Counted from the stretch's first letter, positions 1-5,339 are shown. The stretch is 6,267 nt of DNA from Candidatus Binatota bacterium (GCA_011523315.1 WTHE01000023.1:1-6267), one strand, 5' to 3'. Numbers and translations: made by a program. The notes: generated by a model not told the origin, from the sequence alone.

Positions 1-286
1 CATTGACCGCCTCCCGCTCCACACAGGGACGCAGCTCCGTCCGCAGCGCCTTGTCGGTGACCAGATCGACCCGACGATCCAGCAGGTCTTCAATGTAGAA
101 CTGCACCCCGAAATAGCGCTTCGATGTCGCCGGGCCGTCGAAGCGCACCAGGATATCAACGTCGCTGTCGTCGGCGGCCTGATCGCGGGCAAAGGAGCCG
201 AACAGGGCCAAGTCTGTGACACCAAAGCGTTGCGAGAGGATCGCTTTATGCGCGCGGAGCAGATTGAGGACGGTGTGTCTGTTCAT
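1..286 (-). CDS. MNT-fold nucleotidyltransferase (MntA-like), 3' end beyond left edge
   Basis: This is the first 95 codons of a small protein with the minimal nucleotidyltransferase (MNT) fold. The visible signature is LALFGSFAR at residues 26-34 (the GS motif), then SDVDILV at 41-47 with metal-binding Asp42 and Asp44, and a third acidic residue, Asp74, in RRVDLV. All three carboxylates needed for catalysis are present. The sequence reaches RPCVEREAV, which in this family lies just before the C-terminus near residue 96-100, so only a few residues are probably missing. Stand-alone MNT proteins of this type are often paired with a HEPN-domain toxin, where MntA adenylylates and neutralises the HEPN RNase. 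Such a partner would lie left of base 1 and cannot be seen. The start ATG (286-284) fits the usual family N-terminus. An in-frame TAG lies a short way upstream, and no convincing Shine-Dalgarno is visible. It is divergent from the Gal80-like gene. Confidence 0.87.
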   Translation of the reverse strand, partial: MNRHTVLNLLRAHKAILSQRFGVTDLALFGSFARDQAADDSDVDILVRFDGPATSKRYFGVQFYIEDLLDRRVDLVTDKALRTELRPCVEREAVN

Positions 287-375
287 GTTCCAGGCCAGGA
301 TAGCGAACAGACGTACGCTACGCTACGACTGGGCGGCAGGAGCGGATGGTGGTATACACGCATTACTCTGCTGAG

Positions 376-390
376 GTGAGGCAAACTCAC
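376..390. promoter_or_regulatory. Small inverted repeat in the leader of the Gal80-like gene
   Basis: GTGAG (376-380) and CTCAC (386-390) form a perfect 5-bp inverted repeat with the 5-base loop GCAAA, directly upstream of the ribosome binding site. It could be a half-site pair for a repressor or a weak mRNA hairpin controlling access to the binding site. At this length chance is a real alternative. Confidence 0.25.
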
Positions 391-397
391 AGAAAGG
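391..397 (+). promoter_or_regulatory. Shine-Dalgarno site of the Gal80-like gene
   Basis: AGAAAGG ends seven bases before the ATG at 405. It is an acceptable ribosome binding site and supports that start codon. Confidence 0.55.
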
Positions 398-404
398 CAC
401 GACT

Positions 405-1517
405 ATGGCTGACACAATACGGGTGGGAATCATCGGCGCCAACCCGGACCGCAGCTGGGCGCTGCGGGCGCATATCCCGGCTCTGGCGTCTCTGCCCCAG
501 TATACCCTTCAGGCGGTGAGCACCAGCCGCCGCGAGTCTGCGGACGCGGCGGCCGAAAAATTCGAGGCGCCGCTGGCCTTTGACAACCATGAGCAGCTGG
601 TCGCTCATCCAGACGTTGATCTGGTGGTGGTGTCGGTCAAGGTGCCCCACCATCACCAGCTGGTGATGGCCGCGCTCGAAGCGGGCAAGCCCGTCTTTTG
701 CGAATGGCCGCTGGGCAATGGGCTGGACGAGGCGCGGGAGATGGCCGCGCTGGCCCGCCGCCAGCAGGTGTGTACCGCAGTCGGTTTGCAGGCCCGCGCG
801 GCGCCGGTCATCAACCGGGTACGTGACCTGGTCGCCCAGGGCTATGTGGGCACGGTCTTGTCGACCAGCGTGGTCGCCTCGGGGCTGGCCTACGGCGAGT
901 TTGTCGAGCCGGCCGCCGCCTATCTGCTGGACCGGGCCAACGGGGCGAATCTGCTGACGATTGCCAGCGGGCATTTCCTGGACGCACTGTGTTACTGTCT
1001 GGGCGAGTTCGAGGAGCTGGGGGCGACGCTGGCGACCCGCCGACCGGAGGTCACCATCGCCAGAACGAACGAGCGCCTGCCCGCCACCTCGCCCGATCAG
1101 GTCGTGGTCAGCGGCCGCTTGCAGGGTGGGGCGGTCGCTGCGGTCCATTTTCGGGGCGGCCAGTCGCGGGGTACCAATCTGCTGTGGGAGATCAACGGCA
1201 CGGACGGTGATCTGCTGGTCAGCGGAGCCGGGGGCCACGTCCAGATGCTTGATCTCACGCTCCAGGGCGGCCAGGCCACGGACGACGGCCTGGCGCCGCT
1301 GTCCATTCCCGATACGTATCGCTGGGCGCCGGCGGAAACGCCGCCGGGCTTTCCCCTGAACGTCGCCCAGCTGTACGTGCAGCTGGCCAGCGATATGCAG
1401 CAGGGGACGCGGCTGAGCGTTGATTTTGATGCGGCCGTTGTGCGCCACCGGATGATCGCGGCGATTCAGACTGCGGCCGAGACCGGCACCCGTCAGACGT
1501 ATGTGTCCGAGGCCTGA
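405..1517 (+). CDS. Gal80-like Gfo/Idh/MocA family protein
   Basis: This 370-residue protein has the two-domain Gfo/Idh/MocA fold: an N-terminal NAD(P)-binding Rossmann domain (about 1-125) and a C-terminal beta-sheet dimerisation and substrate domain. The dinucleotide loop is VGIIGANPDRSWALRAH at 7-23, the stretch DLVVVSVKVPHH is at 72-83, and the usual GH...D pattern (His190, Asp193) is kept. The EKP motif that carries the catalytic Lys in active members reads CEWPLG (99-104), with Trp101 in the Lys position. From memory, yeast Gal80 also has an EW motif here, and further similarities follow: LQxR near 129-131, LVAQGYVG at 142-149, PDQVVVSG at 230-237, GTDGDL at 265-270 and a closing DFDAAVVRHRMI at 340-351. 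Known for the fold: nucleotide binding. Inferred: it may be a ligand-sensing or regulatory protein, or an oxidoreductase with another acid-base residue. The stop codon abuts that of the convergent CoA-transferase gene. Confidence 0.85.
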   Translation: MADTIRVGIIGANPDRSWALRAHIPALASLPQYTLQAVSTSRRESADAAAEKFEAPLAFDNHEQLVAHPDVDLVVVSVKVPHHHQLVMAALEAGKPVFCEWPLGNGLDEAREMAALARRQQVCTAVGLQARAAPVINRVRDLVAQGYVGTVLSTSVVASGLAYGEFVEPAAAYLLDRANGANLLTIASGHFLDALCYCLGEFEELGATLATRRPEVTIARTNERLPATSPDQVVVSGRLQGGAVAAVHFRGGQSRGTNLLWEINGTDGDLLVSGAGGHVQMLDLTLQGGQATDDGLAPLSIPDTYRWAPAETPPGFPLNVAQLYVQLASDMQQGTRLSVDFDAAVVRHRMIAAIQTAAETGTRQTYVSEA

Positions 1518-1524
1518 TCAGGCC
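1511..1524. repeat. 14-bp perfect palindrome forming both stop codons of a convergent gene pair
   Basis: GGCCTGATCAGGCC is a perfect palindrome. Its central TGATCA supplies TGA as the stop of the plus-strand Gal80-like gene (1515-1517) and TGA as the stop of the minus-strand CoA-transferase gene (1520-1518). There is no spacer between the two genes. A U-tract does not follow on either strand, so it is not a standard intrinsic terminator, although transcripts from both sides would carry the same short self-complementary end. Confidence 0.75.
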
Positions 1525-2738
1525 GGGCCGCTGCGCAGAATCCCCCGGCGTTCCAGATCCTGGATCTGGTCCGGGCTGTAGCCCAGCCACTCGGCCAGGA
1601 TTTCGGCGTTATGCTCGCCCAGCAGCGGAGCCTGGAGTTCCAGCGGGCTGGGAAAATCCGAAAAGCGCAGGGCGAAGCCCGGTACCTCCAGGTCGCCGAG
1701 CAGCCGGTCATGCACGGTGCGCACGGTGCCGCGCTGGCGCAGATGGGGATGCTGGAGCGCCTCGGGCACGGACAGAATCGGGGCGACCGGCACGTGGTGG
1801 GCCTTGAGGGTCTCGAGCGCCGCGTCATCGCTTGGCTGGGAGCGAAGCCAGCCCTCGATGGTGTCTACCAGGGCGTCCAGATGCTTCATGCGCGTCTCGT
1901 TGTCGGTGAAGCGCGGGTCGCGGGCCATTTCCGGCCGTCCCATGGCCTCGCACAGCTTCGACCAGTGCTGCTCCAGGGGCGCAATCAGGATGAAATAGCG
2001 CTCGCGGCCCTTAAACACGCCGGCCGGGCTGGCGTACCACGAGTGTGCCCCGGAACGGGTCGGATTGATCGCGCCCTTGCTCAGGCTGTACATCTGGAAG
2101 CTGGCCTCGTGATAGTGGGCGTAGGTGTCGAGCAGCGACAGGTCCAGGTGCTGGCCGCGGCCGGTGCGTTCGCGGTACAGCAGGGCCGCGCATACCGCGC
2201 CCATGGCGTGCGCGCCGGTTGACACGTCGCCCATGGCGACCATCGCGAAGATGGGCGAGCCGCCTTTCTCGCCACCCATCGAGGTGATGCCGGAGTAGGC
2301 CGCGCCCACCCAGTCAAAGCCCGGCTCATGGGCCAGGGGTCCGGTCTGGCCAAAGGCCGAGATTGAGCACATGACCAGCCGTGGGTTGAGTGCGCTGACC
2401 ACGTCGTAGCCCAGGCCCAGGCGGCCGATCACGCCCGGGGCGTAGTTCTCGACCAGTACGTCAACTTTCTTGACCAAGCCTTTAAGGATGGCGAGGCCCT
2501 CGGGCGTCTTGGCGTCCAGACACACGTCCTTCTTGCCCCGGTTATGCTGGACAAAATAGCCGCTGCGGCCGTCACGCACGACCGGGCCGAGGCGCGCGCC
2601 GTCGCCGGCCGGGGCCAGCTCGACCTTGATGACCTCGGCGCCCATCTCGGCCAGCATCAGGGTGCAGGTCGGTCCGGCTACAATCTGTGAGAAATCCAGG
2701 ACCTTATAGCCCTCAAGCACGTGCTTCGGCTGATTCAT
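1518..2738 (-). CDS. Family III CoA-transferase (CaiB/BaiF)
   Basis: This is a complete 406-residue family III acyl-CoA transferase, within the normal 390-410 residue range. These enzymes move CoA between carboxylic acids through an aspartyl-CoA thioester and work as interlocked dimers in the cytoplasm. The N-terminal signature VLDFSQIVAGPTCTLMLAEM is at 13-32, followed by GAEVIKVE (33-40) and HNRGKKDVCLD (65-75). The catalytic Asp is very probably Asp171 in AMGDVSTGAH (168-177), where the family nucleophile is expected (near 169 in formyl-CoA transferase). The C-terminus LLGEHNAEIL...LGYS is also typical. The ATG at 2738-2736 was chosen because GGGAGGG lies four bases upstream and the family N-terminus begins there; the frame remains open far upstream, but that part runs antisense to the next gene. 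It is divergent from the flavoprotein gene. The carboxylate substrate cannot be assigned. CoA activation of a catabolic intermediate is the natural inference. Confidence 0.93.
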   Translation of the reverse strand: MNQPKHVLEGYKVLDFSQIVAGPTCTLMLAEMGAEVIKVELAPAGDGARLGPVVRDGRSGYFVQHNRGKKDVCLDAKTPEGLAILKGLVKKVDVLVENYAPGVIGRLGLGYDVVSALNPRLVMCSISAFGQTGPLAHEPGFDWVGAAYSGITSMGGEKGGSPIFAMVAMGDVSTGAHAMGAVCAALLYRERTGRGQHLDLSLLDTYAHYHEASFQMYSLSKGAINPTRSGAHSWYASPAGVFKGRERYFILIAPLEQHWSKLCEAMGRPEMARDPRFTDNETRMKHLDALVDTIEGWLRSQPSDDAALETLKAHHVPVAPILSVPEALQHPHLRQRGTVRTVHDRLLGDLEVPGFALRFSDFPSPLELQAPLLGEHNAEILAEWLGYSPDQIQDLERRGILRSGPA

Positions 2739-2742
2739 TTTG

Positions 2743-2749
2743 CCCTCCC
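2743..2749 (-). promoter_or_regulatory. Strong Shine-Dalgarno site of the CoA-transferase
   Basis: Read on the minus strand this is GGGAGGG, four bases before the ATG at 2738. It decides the start of a gene whose reading frame is open for more than 900 bases further upstream. Confidence 0.75.
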
Positions 2750-2852
2750 GAAGTTTTATACTGCTCCCATACCAGCCCAGAGCGGGGAGGCAAGAGGCCG
2801 CAGCGCCAGGCGTGCTCGCTTGAGAGGGTGGAGAAGAGACAACATAAGCATG

Positions 2853-2857
2853 AGGAG
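2853..2857 (+). promoter_or_regulatory. Shine-Dalgarno site that fixes the flavoprotein start
   Basis: AGGAG ends seven bases before the ATG at 2865. An in-frame ATG at 2850 is less likely because its only purine-rich upstream stretch is about eleven bases away. Earlier in-frame starts would overlap the divergent CoA-transferase gene. Confidence 0.65.
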
Positions 2858-2864
2858 TGGACGT

Positions 2865-4010
2865 ATGGACCCCGTTACTGCTGCACGCGAGCTGCAGCCC
2901 CTGATCCGACAGCATCTTGACCGAGGAGAAGAAGAAGCCAGACTGGCCAGCGCAGTGTTCGACGCAGTCGGCCGAGCCGGGCTCTTCCACCTCTTCGCCC
3001 CGCACGAAGTCGGCGGCCTGGAAGCCTCCCCGACTGTCGCGCTGGCTGCTATTGAGGCGGTCAGCGCCGCCGACCCGGCCGTTGGCTGGTGTATCGGTAA
3101 TTCTCAGCCCGCCTGCCTGGCGGTCGGCTGGCTGGCCGAAGACGAGCGGACACAACTCTTTGCCGAGCCGAACCGCAACTTTGGCTTCTCGGCCGCCCCG
3201 GCCGGCCGCGCCGTGCCGGAAAACGACGGCTATCGCCTCAGCGGTCAGTGGCCGGTTGTGACGGGCTGTGAGGATGCGAGCTGGTGCGCCCTGGCCGGTC
3301 TTGTCATGGACGGCGATACGCCGCGCCAGGTGAACGGTGTCCCCGATGGACGGCTTTTCCTGATTCCGACCGCGGACCTTGTCATCTCTCCGACCTGGCA
3401 GGCGGCTGCGGCCATGCGTGGAACCGGCAGTCACGCGGTGAGCGTCGATAAGGTCTTCGTGCCCGAAGGCTTCGCCCACACCCCGGCCAAGCCACGCGTG
3501 ATTGACCGTCCCCTGTATCGCCTTCCCCTCCCGCTGTTGTTTGCGCCCGCCGGGGTTGCCGTCGCCCTGGGCGCCTTGGACACGGCTGTGGCCAGTGCCA
3601 GACAGGCGCTGGGGGCAAAGGTCTCCTCCTTCAGCGGGCAGACGATCCGCGACCAAACCCCGATTCAGGAGCTGATTGCCCACAGCAGCGCCGCGTTACG
3701 GGCGGCTCGGGCAGGACTTTTTGCCGCAACGAAGGCCGTCTGGGACCTGGCCGGCACCGATGCCGAGGTTCCGCTACCGCTGCGAGCCGAACTGTACGCC
3801 TCGACTTTCCATGTCCTGGACACGGCACGGGATACCGTCAGCCAGCTGTACGCCCGGGGCACGCGCGCAGCGTTCATGCAGGGCAATCCACTCGAACGGG
3901 CGCTCAGGAATCTGCACGCCATCGCCTTTGGCTATGAATCCTCGCGCGGCCTCCAGCATTCCGCCGGGCGGGTCTTGCTCGGCGGCGAGCCGCTCGACCC
4001 GCTGTTCTGA
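2865..4010 (+). CDS. Acyl-CoA dehydrogenase-fold flavoprotein, likely class D flavin monooxygenase type
   Basis: This 381-residue protein is a member of the acyl-CoA dehydrogenase superfamily. The N-terminal helical domain (about 1-105) carries GLFHLFAPHEVGG (39-51) and AADPAVGWCIG (68-78). The middle beta domain contains GYRLSGQWPVVTGCEDASW (122-140), the usual flavin-binding strand, and MRGTGSHAVSVDKVFVPEG (184-202), a superfamily hallmark. The C-terminal helical bundle ends in HAIAFGYESSRGLQHSAGR and GGEPLDPLF. The C-terminal segment of true acyl-CoA dehydrogenases, with the base Glu and the EGTxEIxR-like end, is not seen. The helix pattern instead resembles the Acyl-CoA_dh_2 domain of HsaA/HpaB/DszC-like flavin monooxygenases, which use reduced flavin from a partner reductase. 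No reductase is present in the window. Inferred role: hydroxylation or oxidation of a small organic substrate. A dehydrogenase role is not excluded. Confidence 0.82.
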   Translation: MDPVTAARELQPLIRQHLDRGEEEARLASAVFDAVGRAGLFHLFAPHEVGGLEASPTVALAAIEAVSAADPAVGWCIGNSQPACLAVGWLAEDERTQLFAEPNRNFGFSAAPAGRAVPENDGYRLSGQWPVVTGCEDASWCALAGLVMDGDTPRQVNGVPDGRLFLIPTADLVISPTWQAAAAMRGTGSHAVSVDKVFVPEGFAHTPAKPRVIDRPLYRLPLPLLFAPAGVAVALGALDTAVASARQALGAKVSSFSGQTIRDQTPIQELIAHSSAALRAARAGLFAATKAVWDLAGTDAEVPLPLRAELYASTFHVLDTARDTVSQLYARGTRAAFMQGNPLERALRNLHAIAFGYESSRGLQHSAGRVLLGGEPLDPLF

Positions 4011-4076
4011 ACGAAAACGCCATCCGTCCGACTCCGTATTTCAAGGCAGCGCGGGACTCTGCCCGGGCGATCACCA
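4011..4076. other. Short gap between convergent genes
   Basis: These 66 bases separate the stop codons of the flavoprotein and the glutathione S-transferase-like gene. I looked for a bidirectional terminator and found only an imperfect GC-rich segment (around 4050-4070) with no T-tract on either side, so no terminator is called. Confidence 0.5.
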
Positions 4077-4775
4077 TCACGACTCTTCTTGGACGATCGC
4101 TTCCTCCACCCGCCTACGCCAGTCGACCAGCGTCGTGCGTTGGGAGACTTGCTCGGCGAAGTCCGGCGTCACCCCGCCCGTACAGCCGGTAGCGAATTGG
4201 CCGTAGATCGCAAAATCCGCCACGCTGGGCCGATCCGCGTAGAAGAAGGGCTGCTTCCCGAGCAGGAGTACCAGATCATCGAGCCGATGCCCCAACTCCG
4301 CGATCAACATAGCGTAGGGCAGGCGTCCCAGTCCCTGAGCCTTGGCCAGGTTCCCGACCAAACGACGCAGAAGTGGCTTTGCGAACAGACGGACCGGAGC
4401 CGGCACGAACTGGGAATTCTGCGCAATCGTGCGGTGCTCGTTCTTCGGATGCCAGCGGAATGCCATCAGGTGCCAATAGAGCGACTCATCGCTCCAGTCT
4501 TCGAGCATACGCTGCTGCGCTGCGATATTGGCATCTTCTGACAAGAGGGCTGGAGTGGGTTGCGCTTGGTCGAAGCGGCGCAGGATCACTGTCGAGTCGT
4601 AGACCGCTTCTCCGTCGAACAGGACTATCGGGACCTTCCCGGTATCAGGATTGTATTTCTTCAGCTCGCGTACACTCACCTGCTCCGTGTGTGTGTACGC
4701 GAGCCGCTTGTAGTCGGCGGCGGCAAGAATCTTGACGACGAACGGGGACACTGTGGGGCCAATAATCTCAATCAT
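4077..4775 (-). CDS. Glutathione S-transferase family protein
   Basis: This 232-residue protein has the two-domain GST architecture. The N-terminal thioredoxin-like domain (1-about 75) begins MIEIIGPTVSPFVVKIL; Ser10 in the TVSPF motif occupies the place of the catalytic Ser or Cys of bacterial GSTs. KVPIV (47-51) contains the cis-proline (Pro49) and DST (60-62) matches the acidic-Ser/Thr motif that holds the gamma-glutamyl group. The C-terminal all-helical domain contains FYADRPSVADFAIYGQF (178-194), the N-capping box and hydrophobic staple conserved across GSTs. Its role would be conjugation, isomerisation or peroxide reduction with glutathione in the cytoplasm; the substrate is unknown. 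ATG 4775 was chosen because the fold starts there and GGAGG lies upstream, although the 11-base spacing is long. Upstream in-frame starts (ATG 4859, GTG 4868) would add 28 or 31 unrecognised residues and lack a good ribosome site. Its sampled GC is a little lower than that of the upstream genes. Confidence 0.88.
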   Translation of the reverse strand: MIEIIGPTVSPFVVKILAAADYKRLAYTHTEQVSVRELKKYNPDTGKVPIVLFDGEAVYDSTVILRRFDQAQPTPALLSEDANIAAQQRMLEDWSDESLYWHLMAFRWHPKNEHRTIAQNSQFVPAPVRLFAKPLLRRLVGNLAKAQGLGRLPYAMLIAELGHRLDDLVLLLGKQPFFYADRPSVADFAIYGQFATGCTGGVTPDFAEQVSQRTTLVDWRRRVEEAIVQEES

Positions 4776-4786
4776 GACGCTGGGAA

Positions 4787-4791
4787 CCTCC
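4787..4791 (-). promoter_or_regulatory. Probable ribosome binding site of the GST-like gene
   Basis: Minus-strand GGAGG lies eleven bases before the ATG at 4775. The spacing is longer than the usual 5-9 bases, so translation may be modest, or a longer form may begin upstream. Confidence 0.4.
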
Positions 4792-4986
4792 GAGACGCGG
4801 GTGGAGCTGATCACCCGCGCGACACTGTGGTCAGCATGCGGTGAGTCTCTTTCGCCCATATGATCCACGAAGTCGATCCATTACTCCAGTAGGGGCTGTA
4901 GGTCTGCTGCTGGCCGCCAAGCGACTGATAGGAGACGCATCGCTTAGAGCGTTTTACATTAGGTTGTAGCTAGGCTGTTCCGCTCT

Positions 4987-5062
4987 CGTCATGCCGGACT
5001 CGATCCGGCATCCAGATACCAGGAGGCTGGAAGCCTGGATTCCTGCTTGCGCAGGAATGACG
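4987..5062. repeat. REPIN-like inverted pair of palindromic repeats
   Basis: Two units of one short repeat face each other. The left unit (4987-5015) is CGTC, then the hairpin ATGCCGGA/TCCGGCAT (8-bp stem, loop CTCGA), then CCAG. The right unit (5035-5062), read on the other strand, is CGTC, then the hairpin ATTCCTGC/GCAGGAAT (8-bp stem, 4-base loop), then CCAG. The flanking tetramers match exactly while the stems differ, as expected of diverged members of one family. A 19-base spacer with a small AGGCT/AGCCT stem separates them, so the whole 76 bases can fold into one long structure. Repeats of the form GTCATTCC...GGAATCCAG are widespread in proteobacterial and environmental genomes. An inverted pair is the layout called REPIN or BIME, mobilised by RAYT transposases in trans; no RAYT gene is in this window. 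Confidence 0.78.
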
Positions 5063-5092
5063 GACAGCTACACAGCATCGGAATTTGCTCTA

Positions 5093-5108
5093 GGGTGTCA
5101 TTACACTC
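5093..5108. promoter_or_regulatory. Operator-like palindrome or hairpin upstream of the monooxygenase
   Basis: GTGT (5095-5098) and ACAC (5103-5106) flank CATT. The stem extends by a G-U and a G-C pair to GGGTGT/ACACTCC. The same GTGTCA (5095-5100) is also complementary to TGACAC at 5157-5162. It could be a repressor site or part of a folded leader; which one cannot be decided here. Confidence 0.25.
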
Positions 5109-5110
5109 CC

Positions 5111-5138
5111 TCCCGCAAACGATCCCTGATAGCGGGAT
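5111..5138. promoter_or_regulatory. Two mutually exclusive short stems
   Basis: TCCCGC (5111-5116) pairs with GCGGGA (5132-5137), and ATCCC (5122-5126) pairs with GGGAT (5134-5138). Both use the same downstream strand, so only one can form at a time. This is the geometry of an attenuator switch, but no leader peptide or U-tract accompanies it, so it is only a pointer. Confidence 0.2.
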
Positions 5139-5139
5139 G

Positions 5140-5169
5140 TTGAAAGGGAACCCTTCTGACACAAAATAT
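5140..5169 (+). promoter_or_regulatory. Weak promoter candidate for the monooxygenase gene
   Basis: TTGAAA (5140-5145) matches the -35 consensus at five of six positions. About 18 bases downstream is an AT-rich stretch (AAATAT, 5164-5169), a poor -10. A second TTGAAA occurs at 5186-5191 without a partner. If real, transcription would start near 5176 with a leader of about 165 bases containing the hairpin at 5213-5236. Confidence 0.25.
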
Positions 5170-5212
5170 CCAGTCGTGTCGGTGCTTGAAAAGTCACGGC
5201 TCGAAATGCCAA

Positions 5213-5236
5213 AAGGGCGGGTCACAACACGCCCTT
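5213..5236. repeat. 7-bp stem hairpin in the monooxygenase leader
   Basis: AAGGGCG (5213-5219) and CGCCCTT (5230-5236) form a perfect 7-bp stem with a 10-base loop. Read on the minus strand the stem runs into a short TTTT, read on the plus strand no T-tract follows. It could be a weak minus-strand terminator or an mRNA structure before the monooxygenase; the evidence is thin for both. Confidence 0.4.
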
Positions 5237-5325
5237 GCCTCGTTTGCCAAACTTTTGCGACTCCTGCTGCGCCTCTCGCACCGCTCACACGGATGGGGTA
5301 TATCTGAGCGGGCAATAACGACGCT

Positions 5326-5332
5326 AAGGAGG
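5326..5332 (+). promoter_or_regulatory. Consensus Shine-Dalgarno site of the monooxygenase
   Basis: AAGGAGG lies seven bases before the ATG at 5340. It is the strongest ribosome binding site in the window and fixes the start of the gene. Confidence 0.85.
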
Positions 5333-5339
5333 GAACAGT

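Larger units (their letters stand above)
287..404. promoter_or_regulatory. Divergent intergenic region, nucleotidyltransferase / Gal80-like gene
   Basis: These 118 bases separate two divergently transcribed genes, so both promoters should lie here. The best -10-like sequence for the plus strand is TATACA at 353-358; no good -35 stands 16-18 bases upstream. The same spot contains the self-complementary GTATAC, which could serve either strand. A short tandem array of TACGC (almost three units, 314-327) lies on the side of the nucleotidyltransferase gene. These are weak signals and no promoter is called firmly. Confidence 0.3.
2739..2864. promoter_or_regulatory. Divergent intergenic region, CoA-transferase / flavoprotein
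   Basis: This 126-bp spacer must hold the promoters of both genes. On the plus strand TATACT (2757-2762) is a good -10-like hexamer, with a poor -35 candidate TTCATT (2734-2739) 17 bases upstream. On the minus strand TATAAA overlaps the same AT-rich island, but a start from it would leave a leader of only about 10-15 bases. The rest is GC-rich and purine-rich. No clear operator palindrome was seen. Confidence 0.3.
4776..5339. other. Long, lower-GC divergent intergenic region
   Basis: No gene is supported in these 564 bases between the GST-like gene (minus) and the Baeyer-Villiger monooxygenase (plus). Sampled lines are near 50% GC, lower than the flanking genes. The region holds a REPIN-like repeat pair (4987-5062), a 6-bp inverted repeat AAGCGA/TCGCTT (4919-4924 and 4940-4945), a second one AGAGCG/CGCTCT (4946-4951 and 4981-4986) ending against the REPIN, and a cluster of hairpins between 5093 and 5236. 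Open frames here have no ribosome sites and no recognisable protein. Confidence 0.6.

Noticed and set aside
314..327. Tandem TACGC units in the first divergent spacer
   Set aside because: Fewer than three copies of a 5-mer; chance is a sufficient explanation, so it is mentioned only within the spacer entry.
387..1448. Long minus-strand open frame (353 codons) opposite the Gal80-like gene
   Set aside because: It lies entirely antisense to a gene with clear family motifs. The predicted protein is Arg/Gln/Gly-rich with no recognisable domain, as expected of a shadow frame in high-GC DNA.
1611..2222. Plus-strand frame of 203 codons inside the CoA-transferase
   Set aside because: Antisense shadow of a gene with complete family motifs; no ribosome site and no known domain.
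2721..2864. Longer N-terminus for the flavoprotein (429 residues)
   Set aside because: It would overlap the start of the divergent CoA-transferase. The added residues look non-coding, and AGGAG before 2865 gives a better start.
2739..3683. In-frame upstream extension of the CoA-transferase (721 residues in all)
   Set aside because: The extra 315 residues run antisense to the flavoprotein gene and resemble no protein. The family N-terminus and a strong ribosome site sit at 2738.
4011..4076. Intrinsic terminator between the convergent flavoprotein and GST-like genes
   Set aside because: GC-rich but imperfect pairing and no T-tract on either strand.
4089..4541. Plus-strand frame of 150 codons opposite the GST-like gene
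   Set aside because: Antisense shadow; the minus-strand frame carries the GST motifs.
5047..5307. Plus-strand frame of 86 codons in the spacer
   Set aside because: It starts at a TTG inside the repeat, has no ribosome site and matches no family I recognise; its lower GC content fits non-coding DNA.
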